This document shows, piece by piece, positions 33,350-41,249 of a stretch of DNA of 64,000 nucleotides (within the stretch, counting starts at the first letter, position 1; each line of letters opens with the position of its first letter). The notes under the pieces are model-generated. The model was not told the DNA's origin. It saw nothing but the letters and a program-made list of their open reading frames with translations, and ran no database searches. A program made the position numbers and the translations under genes. The stretch comes from JAPSGM01 sp963777045 (GTDB taxonomy: Bacteria > Chloroflexota > Limnocylindria > QHBO01). Location: assembly GCA_963777045.1 (NCBI GenBank), contig CAVZPD010000013.1, positions 62,001 to 126,000 of the forward strand. Direction: 5' to 3'.

Positions 33350-34347
33350 CAGTCGAACGCCTCGGGGTGGATGGCCCGCGCCAGGGCCTCCAGGCCGTCC
33401 GCGATCCGCGGACCGGGACGGGTGATGAGCAGGTCCTCGGGCATGGCGCGTACGTTGCCGTCGACCACCGCGCGGATCCCGCCCCATCCGGGACGTGCGG
33501 CCACGGCCTCCGGAGTGATGCTCGGATCGTAGGCGGCGTCGCCCAGCAGGATGACCTCCGGGTCTGCTGCCACCAGGTCCTCGAGCTGGATCGACGTGGA
33601 GAGGGCGTCCCCGGTGACCGGGTCCCCGCCGGCGAGGTCGACCAGTGCGGCCAGGAACGAGTCCGCGCCGGCGGTGTAGATGGAGCCTTCGAAGACGCCC
33701 ACCTCGTAGAAGGTGCGCGGGGTGGCGAGCCCCTCGACGGCGGCGCCGATGGTCGCAACCTGCTCGCGTATCGCGGCCTCCAGCTCGGCCGCGGCACCCT
33801 CCTCGCCGATGGCGCGGCCGACAAGCAGGAGATCCGCGTAGACCTCGTCGAGTGATTCGGGATAGAGCACCAGCACGGGCATGCCCAGGCTGCTCATTGC
33901 GTCGATGTCCGCGCTCGAGGTCAGCTCGTTGCCGGCGGCCAGCACCAGGTCGGGCTCCGCGGCCACCATCGCCTCGCGATCGACCCCGGTGAACGACGCG
34001 ACGTCCGGGACCTGGTCGAGCGCGGAGGCCACTTCCTCGGGGAAGCCATCTCGGTAGTCGTTGACGCCGACGATGCGGTCGCAGGCACCCAGCGCGCAGA
34101 CGATCTCCGTGTTCGACGGCGCCAGGCTCACGATGCGCTCCGGCTCGGCGGCGATCACGACCGTACGCCCGGCATCATCGGTCAGGGCGAGAGGGTAGGC
34201 GGGCAGCGGCGTCGACGTGGCCGCGGCCGCCGGCCTCGCCGTGGCTCCCGCCGGGGGCTGGCTGCCAGCCGGTGCACCGAGGCCGGCGCAGCCGCTGATC
34301 AGCAGCGCGCCGGCAAGGATGGAGAGGGTCCGAAGAGCATGAGCCAT
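33349..34347 (-). CDS. btuF: Cobalamin-binding lipoprotein
   Basis: 332 residues. Signal peptide with lipobox LLISGC (C20), so the protein is anchored outside the membrane. After a Pro/Ala/Thr linker, the BtuF-like domain begins with RIVSLAPSNTEIVCALGACDRIVGV, then PDLVLAAGNELTS and PGWGGIRAVVDGNVRAM. The riboswitch directly upstream sets the ligand as cobalamin. First gene of btuFCD. Confidence 0.93.
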   Translation of the reverse strand: MAHALRTLSILAGALLISGCAGLGAPAGSQPPAGATARPAAAATSTPLPAYPLALTDDAGRTVVIAAEPERIVSLAPSNTEIVCALGACDRIVGVNDYRDGFPEEVASALDQVPDVASFTGVDREAMVAAEPDLVLAAGNELTSSADIDAMSSLGMPVLVLYPESLDEVYADLLLVGRAIGEEGAAAELEAAIREQVATIGAAVEGLATPRTFYEVGVFEGSIYTAGADSFLAALVDLAGGDPVTGDALSTSIQLEDLVAADPEVILLGDAAYDPSITPEAVAARPGWGGIRAVVDGNVRAMPEDLLITRPGPRIADGLEALARAIHPEAFD

Positions 34348-34369
34348 GGGTGATGCCGTTCCCTTTCAC

Positions 34370-34525
34370 ACGAGGGCAGTGACATCGCGACCTGGCTGGG
34401 CGACCTGGCTCCCGACCGGTTCCCGGTGGATCGGTCGGATACAGTTGCGGGACAGCGCCGGCTTCACACCGGCTTCGCCATTCATCCGCCGGCCTTTCGG
34501 CGGCGGCACCCGTCGCGGTCTTCAA
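34370..34525 (-). promoter_or_regulatory. Cobalamin riboswitch upstream of btuFCD
   Basis: Minus-strand leader of btuF. Conserved blocks in order: GACGGGTGCC near 34508-34518, GAAGCCGGTGTGAAGCCGGC, then GCGCTGTCCCGCAACTGT (34441-34458), GGGAGCCAGGTCGCC, and the terminal GATGTCACTGCCC (34374-34386). These match the B12-box core of the cobalamin (AdoCbl-type) element. B12 binding would be expected to shut off the importer at translation or transcription. Confidence 0.93.
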
Positions 34526-34567
34526 TTGGTGGGGCCGATCCTAGCACCACCGAAGACCGCCGGCGAT

Positions 34568-34650
34568 CTGTTGCGCTGGCAGCAACATTTCACTCCAGAG
34601 CCCATCGTGGCGAGCCCTTCCGGAGTGGTTCGTTGCGCCGCCTGCAACGT
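34568..34650. repeat. Structured direct repeat, copy 1
   Basis: An 83-nt unit whose first 63 nt differ from copy 2 at two positions. It contains three dyads: GTTGC/GCAAC (34570-34574 with 34582-34586), CACTCC/GGAGTG (34591-34596 with 34622-34627), and a further GTTGC...GCAAC near the end. No frame across it looks coding. It lies between the riboswitch-controlled btu promoter and the SWIM gene terminator. Class unknown. Confidence 0.65.
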
Positions 34651-34680
34651 TTCGCACGGGAAGGGCGGCTCATGCCGCTT

Positions 34681-34763
34681 CTGTTGCGCTGGCAGCAACG
34701 TTTCACTCCAGAGCCCATCCTGGCGAGCCCTTCCGGAGTGGTTTGCTGCACTGGCTGCAACGC
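34681..34763. repeat. Structured direct repeat, copy 2
   Basis: Second copy, offset 113 nt from the first. The first dyad (GTTGC/GCAAC) and the CACTCC/GGAGTG stem are preserved. The terminal dyad has changed to GCTGC...GCAAC through several substitutions. Two copies with conserved pairing elements suggest a dispersed repeat family or RNA element duplicated in tandem, not a CRISPR (spacing of 30 nt, units too long, only two copies). Confidence 0.65.
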
Positions 34764-34804
34764 CGAGCGGGGAACCGCCGCTCGCCGAGCGGCCGAAAGC
34801 AGAA

Positions 34805-34832
34805 GCCCGCCGGCCGGTGGTGGCAGGCGGGC
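34805..34832 (-). terminator. Intrinsic terminator of the SWIM gene
   Basis: A 7-bp GC stem (GGCGGGC paired with GCCCGCC on either strand) with a 14-nt loop, followed on the minus strand by a TTCTGCTTTC stretch. It begins 26 nt after the SWIM gene stop. Geometry and the T-rich tail fit rho-independent termination. Confidence 0.65.
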
Positions 34833-34857
34833 CTCGGATGCGTGGGCGAGCGAGGAG

Positions 34858-35139
34858 TTAGACGGGCGTCGCCACCTCGGCGTGGTTGTAGAGGGGCGTC
34901 TCCCGGGAAGCATCGGTCAGCATGGGGTCGAGCATCTTCTGGACCGCGAGCGTGTGGGAACAACCGCCGGCGGACTCGAAGAGGTGGCAGTCGCAATGCC
35001 AGGTGTCGGCGTCGAGGGTGATGGTGTGAGAGCCGTTGTCGCCGGCGAAGCTCGCCGTCAGCCCCTGGATCTTCACGCGGTCCGGCTCGTGCGCGTACCG
35101 CATTGCCTTCTCGACCTTGCCGATCATGCTCGAATGCAC
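34858..35139 (-). CDS. SWIM zinc-finger protein
   Basis: 93 residues. WHCDCHLFESAGGCSHTLAV gives the C-x-C...C-x-H zinc site (C49, C51, C60, H62) of SWIM domains, here almost the whole protein. Larger SWIM proteins act in recombination and DNA repair or with helicases; the free-standing form is uncharacterised. The GTG start is supported by GGAGGAGA 6 nt upstream; an ATG four codons later is the alternative. Follows the sugar isomerase gene after a hairpin-rich spacer. Confidence 0.82.
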   Translation of the reverse strand: MHSSMIGKVEKAMRYAHEPDRVKIQGLTASFAGDNGSHTITLDADTWHCDCHLFESAGGCSHTLAVQKMLDPMLTDASRETPLYNHAEVATPV

Positions 35140-35154
35140 GTCGCGTCTCCTCCC

Positions 35155-35187
35155 GGCGCCGGCATCCGGCGCCGTGTGTACGGCGCC
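35155..35187. promoter_or_regulatory. Two mutually exclusive hairpins between isomerase and SWIM genes
   Basis: Hairpin A pairs 35155-35162 with 35166-35173 (loop 3 nt). Hairpin B pairs 35168-35175 with 35180-35187 (loop 4 nt). Both are perfect 8-bp stems, and they share 35168-35173, so only one can form at a time. The element lies just after the isomerase stop and just before the SWIM ribosome site: a possible terminator/anti-terminator switch or RNA-processing site. Confidence 0.45.
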
Positions 35188-35189
35188 CG

Positions 35190-36359
35190 TCAGTCGGTCC
35201 TGGCGAGCCGCTCCTTCAACATTGCCAACAGTGTAACCGGGGTTGGATCGGTCTGGTAGAGGATCGCGAGATAGACGCTCACCAGGTCGCCCAACGCCAC
35301 ACCGCAGAGCGTCCGCGCCAGCGGTGACGGCCCTTCGGCCCAGACCTGGCTGCGGTTCGTGGCCCGCTCCCCGAGCAGCTCCTCGACGACCCGGTAGCGC
35401 TCCGCGATCGCCTCCGCCTCCTCCCGCTCTCGCAGCTCGACGACGTAGAGGGCATCAGACAGCTCGCGCGGGTTGAGGGTGCCCTCGATGGCGTTGTGGT
35501 TCGCCTCCGGCATCGGCTCGTACATCGCCCACGCTTTCGTGTTCTCGTTCAGCTGCGTCTTCCAGCGACGAGCGACGCCGGCCATCGCGCCGGCGCCGTA
35601 GATGACCGGGATGCGGCCGAAGATCGACCATGCCAGCTGCTTGGCCTGGTTCTCCTCGGTCGGGACCGATGGCGCATTCCGTTCGAGCAGCGCCTCCAGC
35701 GCCTCGACGGCCGGCCCGTACGGGTCCGGCTCGGTCAGCAGGCCGGCCCTAGCGAGCAGCTCGTGGAGCAGCACCATGCCGAAGCCGACCGCGGCGCGCG
35801 GCTGTCCGGATTGCTCGTAGTGGAGGTACGGGACGCCGTCCGCCTCCGCCTGACGGCCGAGCGCCCCGCCGGTGGTCGCGATCACGAGCGGCACGCCCCG
35901 TTGCCGCGCCGCCGCTGCGCCGGAGAGGGTCTCCACCGTCTCCCCGGAATGGCTGGCGGGGACGACCAGCGTGCGGGCTCCCGCCCAGGCCGGCAGGCCG
36001 TAGTCGCGCTGCACGATGAGCGGAACGCGCAGCCGGTCGCCCGCCACGCCGCTGACCAGGTCGGCACCGATGGCCGAGCCGCCCATGGCCAGCACGAGGA
36101 CGTTGTCCACCTCGCGGTGGCGCTCGTCGAGCTCGACCGCGGCCGCCACGCGCCTCGCCAGCGCCACCTGGCGCGGCAGGCTCGTCACCCGGCCGAGCAT
36201 GTCGGTGGCGTCGATGCGCTTGATAACCTCGGGGCTGTCGAGCGTGATCGCCTCCTCGAACTGTGGCGGGGAGTCCGGCGCGCCGCCGTCCTCGCCTTCG
36301 GGGCGCCGGCCGGGCTCCTCGTCCGGGTCCTTGTAGCCGAAGAAGTCGCGAGCGTCCAT
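35190..36359 (-). CDS. Bifunctional phosphoglucose/phosphomannose isomerase
   Basis: 389 residues with two SIS domains. VLVLAMGGSAIGADLVSGVA and VVPASHSGETVETLS bind the sugar phosphate. The C-terminal half has NENTKAWAMYEPMPEANHNA, characteristic of the bifunctional archaeal/actinobacterial type. Interconverts glucose-6-P, fructose-6-P and mannose-6-P. Coupled to the upstream phosphomutase by a TGATG overlap, it supplies mannose-6-P toward GDP-mannose. Confidence 0.9.
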   Translation of the reverse strand: MDARDFFGYKDPDEEPGRRPEGEDGGAPDSPPQFEEAITLDSPEVIKRIDATDMLGRVTSLPRQVALARRVAAAVELDERHREVDNVLVLAMGGSAIGADLVSGVAGDRLRVPLIVQRDYGLPAWAGARTLVVPASHSGETVETLSGAAAARQRGVPLVIATTGGALGRQAEADGVPYLHYEQSGQPRAAVGFGMVLLHELLARAGLLTEPDPYGPAVEALEALLERNAPSVPTEENQAKQLAWSIFGRIPVIYGAGAMAGVARRWKTQLNENTKAWAMYEPMPEANHNAIEGTLNPRELSDALYVVELREREEAEAIAERYRVVEELLGERATNRSQVWAEGPSPLARTLCGVALGDLVSVYLAILYQTDPTPVTLLAMLKERLARTD

Positions 36360-37819
36360 CAGCCCTGGGTCGCCGCGGGCGCGGCCGCGATGCGCCGCCC
36401 CTCATCCATGAGCGCCTCGACGTCGGCCGGCGATCGCGCCTCGACGTAGATGCGCAGCAGCGCCTCCGTCCCGCTGAAGCGGATCAGCAGCCAGGAGCCG
36501 TCCTCGCGGTAGAACTTGAAGCCGTCGTTCGTCTCCAGCGACTGCCGCCGCACGACCGCCTGGCCCGCGAGCGACTCGGGCGCCTCGTGCTCGAGTCGCG
36601 CCAGCGTATCGGCCTTGACCCCGTCGTACCCCTCCCGCGCGAAGCGGATGTCGGTCCGGTCGTAGTACGAGGGCCCGGCCAGCGCCTGCAGCTCCGCCAG
36701 CACCTCGGAGGCCTGCCTGCCCTTGGTCAGCCACAGGTCGAGCAGGAAGAGGCCAGACGCCAGGCCGTCGCGCTCGGGGATGTGCATCCCGAAGCCGAAG
36801 CCTCCCGACTCCTCGCCGCCGATGACGGCATCGGTCTCGGTCATCTTCGGCCCGACGTACTTGAACCCGACGCCGGTCTCGAAGGCCTGGGTGCCGTAGA
36901 TCTCGGCCAGCCGCGGCGCCATCGAGGTGGTCGTGACGGTGTAGACAGCCGGACCGATCTGCCCGCGCACGTCGAGCAGGTACCAGTAGAGCAGCCCGTA
37001 GACCTGCAGCTGGTTGACGAAGACGCCCTGCTCGGTGGCCATGCCCACCCGGTCCGCGTCGCCGTCGAAGGCGATGCCGATGTCGGCGCCCCAGCGCGGA
37101 ATCTCCTCCAGCCAGGCGTCCACGTTGGGCCGGATCGGCTCGGGGTTCACGCCGCCGAAGTAGGGGTTGCGCTCGGTATGCAGCTCGCGGATCGTCATCC
37201 GCCCGTCGCCGAGCAGCCGCGTGTACCAGCCGGCGCCCGAGCCGTAGAGCGGTTCGACCAGGACGCGCTTGTCGGCGGCCTTGATGCGGTCGATGTCGAC
37301 GATGCTCTCGAGCTGCGCGCGGAAGCGCGGGTAGGGGTCGAACGACTCGACCAGGCCCGCCTCGACCGCCTCCTGGTAGTCGCGGCGCGGCGGCAGCTCG
37401 TCTGCGGGGTGCGTGTCCATGGTCGCCTCGATGGCTGCCAGCATCTCGGGCGCCGCGGCACCGCCGGTATCGGCCTTTACCTTGAACCCGTTGTCGGTCC
37501 AGGGGTTGTGGCTGGCGGTGATGACGATGCCCGCGCCCGCGCCGAGCTCGCGGGTGAAGAAGGAGCCGACCTGGGTCGGCACCGCCTCCGGCGGGGTGAA
37601 GCTGCGGATGTCATGCGCCGCGAGCACCTCCACGCAGGCGCGGGCGAAGTGCTCGGACGCGAAGCGGCGATCGTGGCAGACCACCACGCCGCGGTCGGCG
37701 GCGCCGGTCTGCTGCAGGTACTCGGCGACGCCGCGGGCGCAGCGGCGGACGTTGTGGAACGTGTAGTCCTCGGCGATGGCCGCGCGCCAGCCGTCGGTGC
37801 CGAACTTGATCTTCGTCAC
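36359..37819 (-). CDS. manB: Phosphoglucomutase/phosphomannomutase
   Basis: 486 residues from the GTG giving MTKIKFGTDGWRA, the family's usual N-terminus. The phosphoserine is in TASHNPW (S103), the metal loop is DGDADR (252-257), the sugar specificity loop GEESGGFG, and the phosphate-binding loop RFSGTEALLRIY. Interconverts hexose 6- and 1-phosphates. A TTG 42 nt earlier is a weaker start candidate. Sits between the acyltransferase and the isomerase in the mannose cluster; mannose versus glucose preference is inferred from neighbours. Confidence 0.92.
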   Translation of the reverse strand: MTKIKFGTDGWRAAIAEDYTFHNVRRCARGVAEYLQQTGAADRGVVVCHDRRFASEHFARACVEVLAAHDIRSFTPPEAVPTQVGSFFTRELGAGAGIVITASHNPWTDNGFKVKADTGGAAAPEMLAAIEATMDTHPADELPPRRDYQEAVEAGLVESFDPYPRFRAQLESIVDIDRIKAADKRVLVEPLYGSGAGWYTRLLGDGRMTIRELHTERNPYFGGVNPEPIRPNVDAWLEEIPRWGADIGIAFDGDADRVGMATEQGVFVNQLQVYGLLYWYLLDVRGQIGPAVYTVTTTSMAPRLAEIYGTQAFETGVGFKYVGPKMTETDAVIGGEESGGFGFGMHIPERDGLASGLFLLDLWLTKGRQASEVLAELQALAGPSYYDRTDIRFAREGYDGVKADTLARLEHEAPESLAGQAVVRRQSLETNDGFKFYREDGSWLLIRFSGTEALLRIYVEARSPADVEALMDEGRRIAAAPAATQG

Positions 37820-37876
37820 GGGGGTTTGGGCACTCCCTTGTCCGTCGGTGCGGCTGCCCAAAGCCGCTTGATCGGG

Positions 37877-37908
37877 GATGCGTCTGTCTGATGCGTCTGT
37901 CTATGGTA
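37877..37908 (-). promoter_or_regulatory. TACCAT box plus tandem 13-bp repeat in the phosphomutase leader
   Basis: On the plus strand GATGCGTCTGTCT occurs twice head-to-tail (37877-37889 and 37890-37902). On the minus strand a TACCAT -10-like box (37903-37908) directly precedes the repeats, so they would lie at about +1 to +20 of the phosphomutase transcript. They may be an operator, or a chance duplication. Confidence 0.35.
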
Positions 37909-37945
37909 GCGGCCGGCAGGTTGCCTGCCTGCGGCGGGTCTTGGC

Positions 37946-38647
37946 CTACCCCTCCCCCATCCGCCGGTCGGCCCGCTCCGCCACCCGGAGCAGCTCGCTC
38001 TGCAGCACGGTGACCAGCGGCTTGATCCGGTCCCGTGGCCCGACGCGCAGCTGGACGCCTTCCTCGACCCGCATCCGCGCGAATGGCAGCGGAACGATGT
38101 GGCGGTCCCAGCGACCGGTGAGGCGCCAGGTGGGCCGGATCGAGATCGCCCACGGCTGGATGGGGATCCCCGACTCGCGCGCCACGATCAGCGCGCCCGG
38201 CTTGGCGATGCGGTACGGCCCCCACGGGCCGTCGCAGCTGATGAGCAGGCTCCAGCCCGACTGGCCGACGCGCCCCATGACGCGGGCCATCCTGGCGGCT
38301 TCCGCGCGGGTCGCCATGCCCTCGGCCGGGAGCGTCACGACGCCGGAACCGAGCGAATGCAGCATGGCGTTCATGACGATGCCCCGGAAGCCGCGCGTGC
38401 TGAACACGATGGCCCGGTTATCGTTCCGGAGCCGGTAGGCCGAGACCGCCGCGGCCAGGTTCGACTCGTGCCAGACGGCGAAGATGACCTGTTCCTGGGT
38501 GACCGGCGGACCGGAGTAGCGGGCAGTTCGCGCCACCAGCCGGACGTAGGCGGCCATGGCCCGGCCGACCAGGCGTGCGAGCCATCCGAACCGCGCACGA
38601 TCCTCCTGGGCGGTCGGCCGGATCGGACCGATGGGTGACGGCTCCAT
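37946..38647 (-). CDS. Lysophospholipid acyltransferase family protein (DUF374)
   Basis: 233 residues. The acyltransferase signature is the DUF374 variant: AVWHESNLAAAVSAYRL (WHE/H-like catalytic block), VFSTRGFRGIVMNAMLHSLG, TLPAEGMATRAEAARM and LLISCDGPWGPYRIAKPG with the glycerophosphate loop. Members transfer acyl groups to lipid A-like or glycolipid acceptors. Between manC and the phosphomutase, it may acylate a mannosylated lipid; acceptor unknown. Starts 7 nt after the manC stop. Confidence 0.87.
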   Translation of the reverse strand: MEPSPIGPIRPTAQEDRARFGWLARLVGRAMAAYVRLVARTARYSGPPVTQEQVIFAVWHESNLAAAVSAYRLRNDNRAIVFSTRGFRGIVMNAMLHSLGSGVVTLPAEGMATRAEAARMARVMGRVGQSGWSLLISCDGPWGPYRIAKPGALIVARESGIPIQPWAISIRPTWRLTGRWDRHIVPLPFARMRVEEGVQLRVGPRDRIKPLVTVLQSELLRVAERADRRMGEG

Positions 38648-38653
38648 CGGCCG

Positions 38654-39724
38654 CTACAGGTACCGTTCGCCGGCCTTCTCGGCGATCTCGTCCAGCACCG
38701 GCTTGATCTCCTCGGCACGGTCGCTGGCGCAGACCAGCAGGGCGTCGGGCGTATCGACGATGATCACGTCCTCGAGGCCCACCGTCACGATCAGGCGCTC
38801 GCCGCCGTGCACCAGCACGTTGCGCGAATCACGGTCGAGGTGACGACCGGACGCGACGAGGCTGTCGCCGCTCTCCGCCGAGAGGGCCTCCAGCAGCGCC
38901 GACCACGAGCCGATGTCGCTCCAGCCGGCGTCGAGCGGCACGACGGCAACCCGCCCCTCGGCCGCCGCGGGCTCGGCGATCCCGGTGTCGATGGTGATGG
39001 CGGGTATCGGTTCCAGGATCTCGCGCACGTCGCTCATCCATCCCGGGGTGCGGTGCAGCGCCGCGATGCGGTCCATCGCCTGGGCGAGCTCCGGTCGGAA
39101 GCGTTCCATCGCCTGGCGGAAGGCGTAGACCCTCCAGATGAAGACTCCCGCGTTCCACAGGTAGCCGCCTTCGTCCAGGAACGCCTTCGCGCGTTCCGCA
39201 TCCGGCTTCTCGACGAATCGTTCGACGAGCGCGGCGGGCGAAGAGGGGTGGAAGCGATCGCCCACCTTGACGTAGCCGTAGCCCGTGGCCGGGTGCTTCG
39301 GAACGACCCCCAGGGTCACGATGTAGCCTCGCTCGGCGACCCGGACGGCCTCGCGCATGGCGTCCGCGAAGGCGGCCTCATTCTCGACGTAGTGGTCCGC
39401 CGGCAGCACCAGCGCCACCTCGTCGGACTCGCGGCGGGCCAGCACCGTCGCGAGCGCGGCCGCGACGCCGGTGGAGCGCGCCAGCGGCTCGCCCAGCACG
39501 TTGTCGGCGGGCAGTTGCGGCAGCTGCTCCTGGGTCGCCCGCACGTGCGCCTGGCTGGTGATGATGTAGATGTCGTGCGGCTTCAGCAGCGTCCCGAGCC
39601 TCGCCGCCGTCTGCTGCAGCAGGCTCGTCTCGCCGGTCAGCGCCAGGAGCTGCTTCGGAGACTTGCGCCGGGAGAGTGGCCAGAGCCGGGAGCCAACGCC
39701 GCCGGCCATCACGATGGCAAACAT
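38654..39724 (-). CDS. manC: Mannose-1-phosphate guanylyltransferase
   Basis: 356 residues of nucleotidyltransferase only, without the fused isomerase domain of longer ManC. MFAIVMAGGVGSRLWPLSRR and SPKQLLAL form the GTP-binding signature; LPADHYVEN, GYGYVKVGD, RFVEKPD and LDAGWSDIGSWSAL follow. Makes GDP-mannose from mannose-1-P and GTP. TAGCGT (39732-39737) ends 7 nt before this ATG with no Shine-Dalgarno, so an in-frame ATG 42 nt upstream is rejected. Confidence 0.95.
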   Translation of the reverse strand: MFAIVMAGGVGSRLWPLSRRKSPKQLLALTGETSLLQQTAARLGTLLKPHDIYIITSQAHVRATQEQLPQLPADNVLGEPLARSTGVAAALATVLARRESDEVALVLPADHYVENEAAFADAMREAVRVAERGYIVTLGVVPKHPATGYGYVKVGDRFHPSSPAALVERFVEKPDAERAKAFLDEGGYLWNAGVFIWRVYAFRQAMERFRPELAQAMDRIAALHRTPGWMSDVREILEPIPAITIDTGIAEPAAAEGRVAVVPLDAGWSDIGSWSALLEALSAESGDSLVASGRHLDRDSRNVLVHGGERLIVTVGLEDVIIVDTPDALLVCASDRAEEIKPVLDEIAEKAGERYL

Positions 39725-39787
39725 CAGTGAGACGCTACCACCCTCTGCTCGGGCCGGTTGACGCATGCGCGACGTGAGTGGGACCCC

Positions 39788-40630
39788 TCAGCCGCCGGTC
39801 TCGTTCTCGAGTCGCTCGCCAAGCTCCAGGGTACGTCGGTAGGCCGCCCACACCGCATCGGAGAAGACGGTCCGGATCCGGCCCTTCTCGAGCTCGTAAA
39901 TGGCCGCCGCGGAGGTACCGCCGGGCGACGTGACGAGGTTCCGCAGTTGGGCAGGGTGCAGGTCCGAGGCTGCCGCGTAGGCAGCCGACCCGATCAGCGT
40001 CTCGACCACCAGGTCGTGCGCCAGCTCGCGGGGGAAGCCCATGTGCACCCCGGCGTCGATCAGCGCCTCCATGACCGCGAACAGGTAGGTCGGCCCCGTC
40101 CCCGACAGCGCGGTGGCCATGGCCACGAAGGCTTCGTCGGCGACCTCCTTCTCGTGACCGATGGCCCGCAGCACCTTACGCGCCAGGTCGCGCTGGCCGG
40201 CGGTGCAGGCGGGCGAGGGCGCCCATACCGTGATCCCGCGGCGGATCTGCGAGGGCGTGTTGGGCATGGCGCGCACTACGGCCGGGTGATCGAGGCCGAC
40301 GGTCAGCGTGCGGAGCGTCGCACCGGCCACGATGGAGAGCACGACCTGGTTCTCGGCGAGCGCCGGCCCGACCTCGCGCATGACGCGGCCGAGCATCTGC
40401 GGCTTGACGGCAAGGACCACGATGTCGGCCCCCTGCGCCGCCTGAGCGTTGCCGGCGGCCACGCCGATCCCGTGATCGCGGGCGAGGGCATCGCGGCGCT
40501 CGCGGCGTGGATGCGAGGCGGTCAGCTGCTCCGCGCTCAGCGCGCGATCGGCCAGGAGGCCGGTGATCATCGCCTCCGCCATCACGCCGGCCCCCACGAT
40601 TGCCACCCGCATCTCGGACCTCGCCGTCAT
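39788..40630 (-). CDS. proC: Pyrroline-5-carboxylate reductase
   Basis: 280 residues. N-terminal Rossmann motif VAIVGAGVMAEAM (9-21), VVLAVKPQML, RAMPNTPSQIRRGIT, and C-terminal dimer and active-site segments TALSGTGPTYLFAVMEAL and LRNLVTSPGGTSAAAI. Final step of proline synthesis using NAD(P)H. AGGAGG lies 5 nt before the ATG. The start overlaps the TPR-like gene stop by 4 nt, so it shares the metK transcript. Confidence 0.95.
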   Translation of the reverse strand: MTARSEMRVAIVGAGVMAEAMITGLLADRALSAEQLTASHPRRERRDALARDHGIGVAAGNAQAAQGADIVVLAVKPQMLGRVMREVGPALAENQVVLSIVAGATLRTLTVGLDHPAVVRAMPNTPSQIRRGITVWAPSPACTAGQRDLARKVLRAIGHEKEVADEAFVAMATALSGTGPTYLFAVMEALIDAGVHMGFPRELAHDLVVETLIGSAAYAAASDLHPAQLRNLVTSPGGTSAAAIYELEKGRIRTVFSDAVWAAYRRTLELGERLENETGG

Positions 40631-41247
40631 CGAGCCTCCTTCTCCTCGCCACGCAGCTCTCGCGCGGCAGCGACCTCGGAGGCCGGGGCCTCGCAGCGCT
40701 CGAGCAGGTCGATCGCGATCTGGGCCAGGCGTCGCGCAGTGGTCACCTCGCCGAGCTGGAGGTGAGCACGCCCCATTCCCAGGGCCGCCAAGCCCTCCTC
40801 CCGCTCGGCACCGATGTCGCGGGCCTCGCTGATCGCCTCGGCATAGTAGCGGCGCGCGCTGGCGGGATCGCCTCCGGCGACGCGAACGTCGCCGATGAGC
40901 CGCGCCGCGCGGGTGGCGGCGAGCTGCATGCCCTCCTGCTCGAAGTGCCACAGCGCGCGGTGTCCCCAGATGTCGGCCGGCCACCACTGCGCCTCGTCGA
41001 GCGCGCGTTCCATGGCGGCGGTCGCCGCGGCGCCGGCCCGTGCGTGATCGCGTGCAGCATCGGCCTCGAGGTACGGCGCCGCCAGCTCGCTGCGACGGAG
41101 GGCGAGTGGCAGATCGGCGAGGCCGCGCGGCTCCGCTTGGCGGTCGGAGCTGACCATGGCGCGGACCCGTTCCGCCAACCGTGCGATCGGGTTCGGCCGG
41201 GGCGGTCCCCAGCGAGGCGGCCCGCTGGCCGCGGAGTGGCTCGCCAT
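40627..41247 (-). CDS. TPR-like helical protein of unknown function
   Basis: 206 residues, Ala/Arg-rich helices. A Pro-rich N-terminus (residues 8-22) is followed by helical repeats such as DIWGHRALWHFEQEGMQLAATRAARL, DPASARRYYAEAISEARDIG and EEGLAALGMGRAHLQLGEVTTARRL with TPR-like spacing. The MASHSAA start lies 2 nt after the metK stop. Function unknown; coupled both to metK and proC. No enzyme motif seen. Confidence 0.65.
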   Translation of the reverse strand: MASHSAASGPPRWGPPRPNPIARLAERVRAMVSSDRQAEPRGLADLPLALRRSELAAPYLEADAARDHARAGAAATAAMERALDEAQWWPADIWGHRALWHFEQEGMQLAATRAARLIGDVRVAGGDPASARRYYAEAISEARDIGAEREEGLAALGMGRAHLQLGEVTTARRLAQIAIDLLERCEAPASEVAAARELRGEEKEAR

Positions 41248-41249
41248 CG

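Noticed and set aside
32261..33532. 423-codon plus-strand frame opposite btuC
   Set aside because: Gln/Arg/His-rich antisense of transmembrane helices.
34568..34763. CRISPR array
   Set aside because: Only two units of about 83 nt with a 30-nt spacer and no cas genes.
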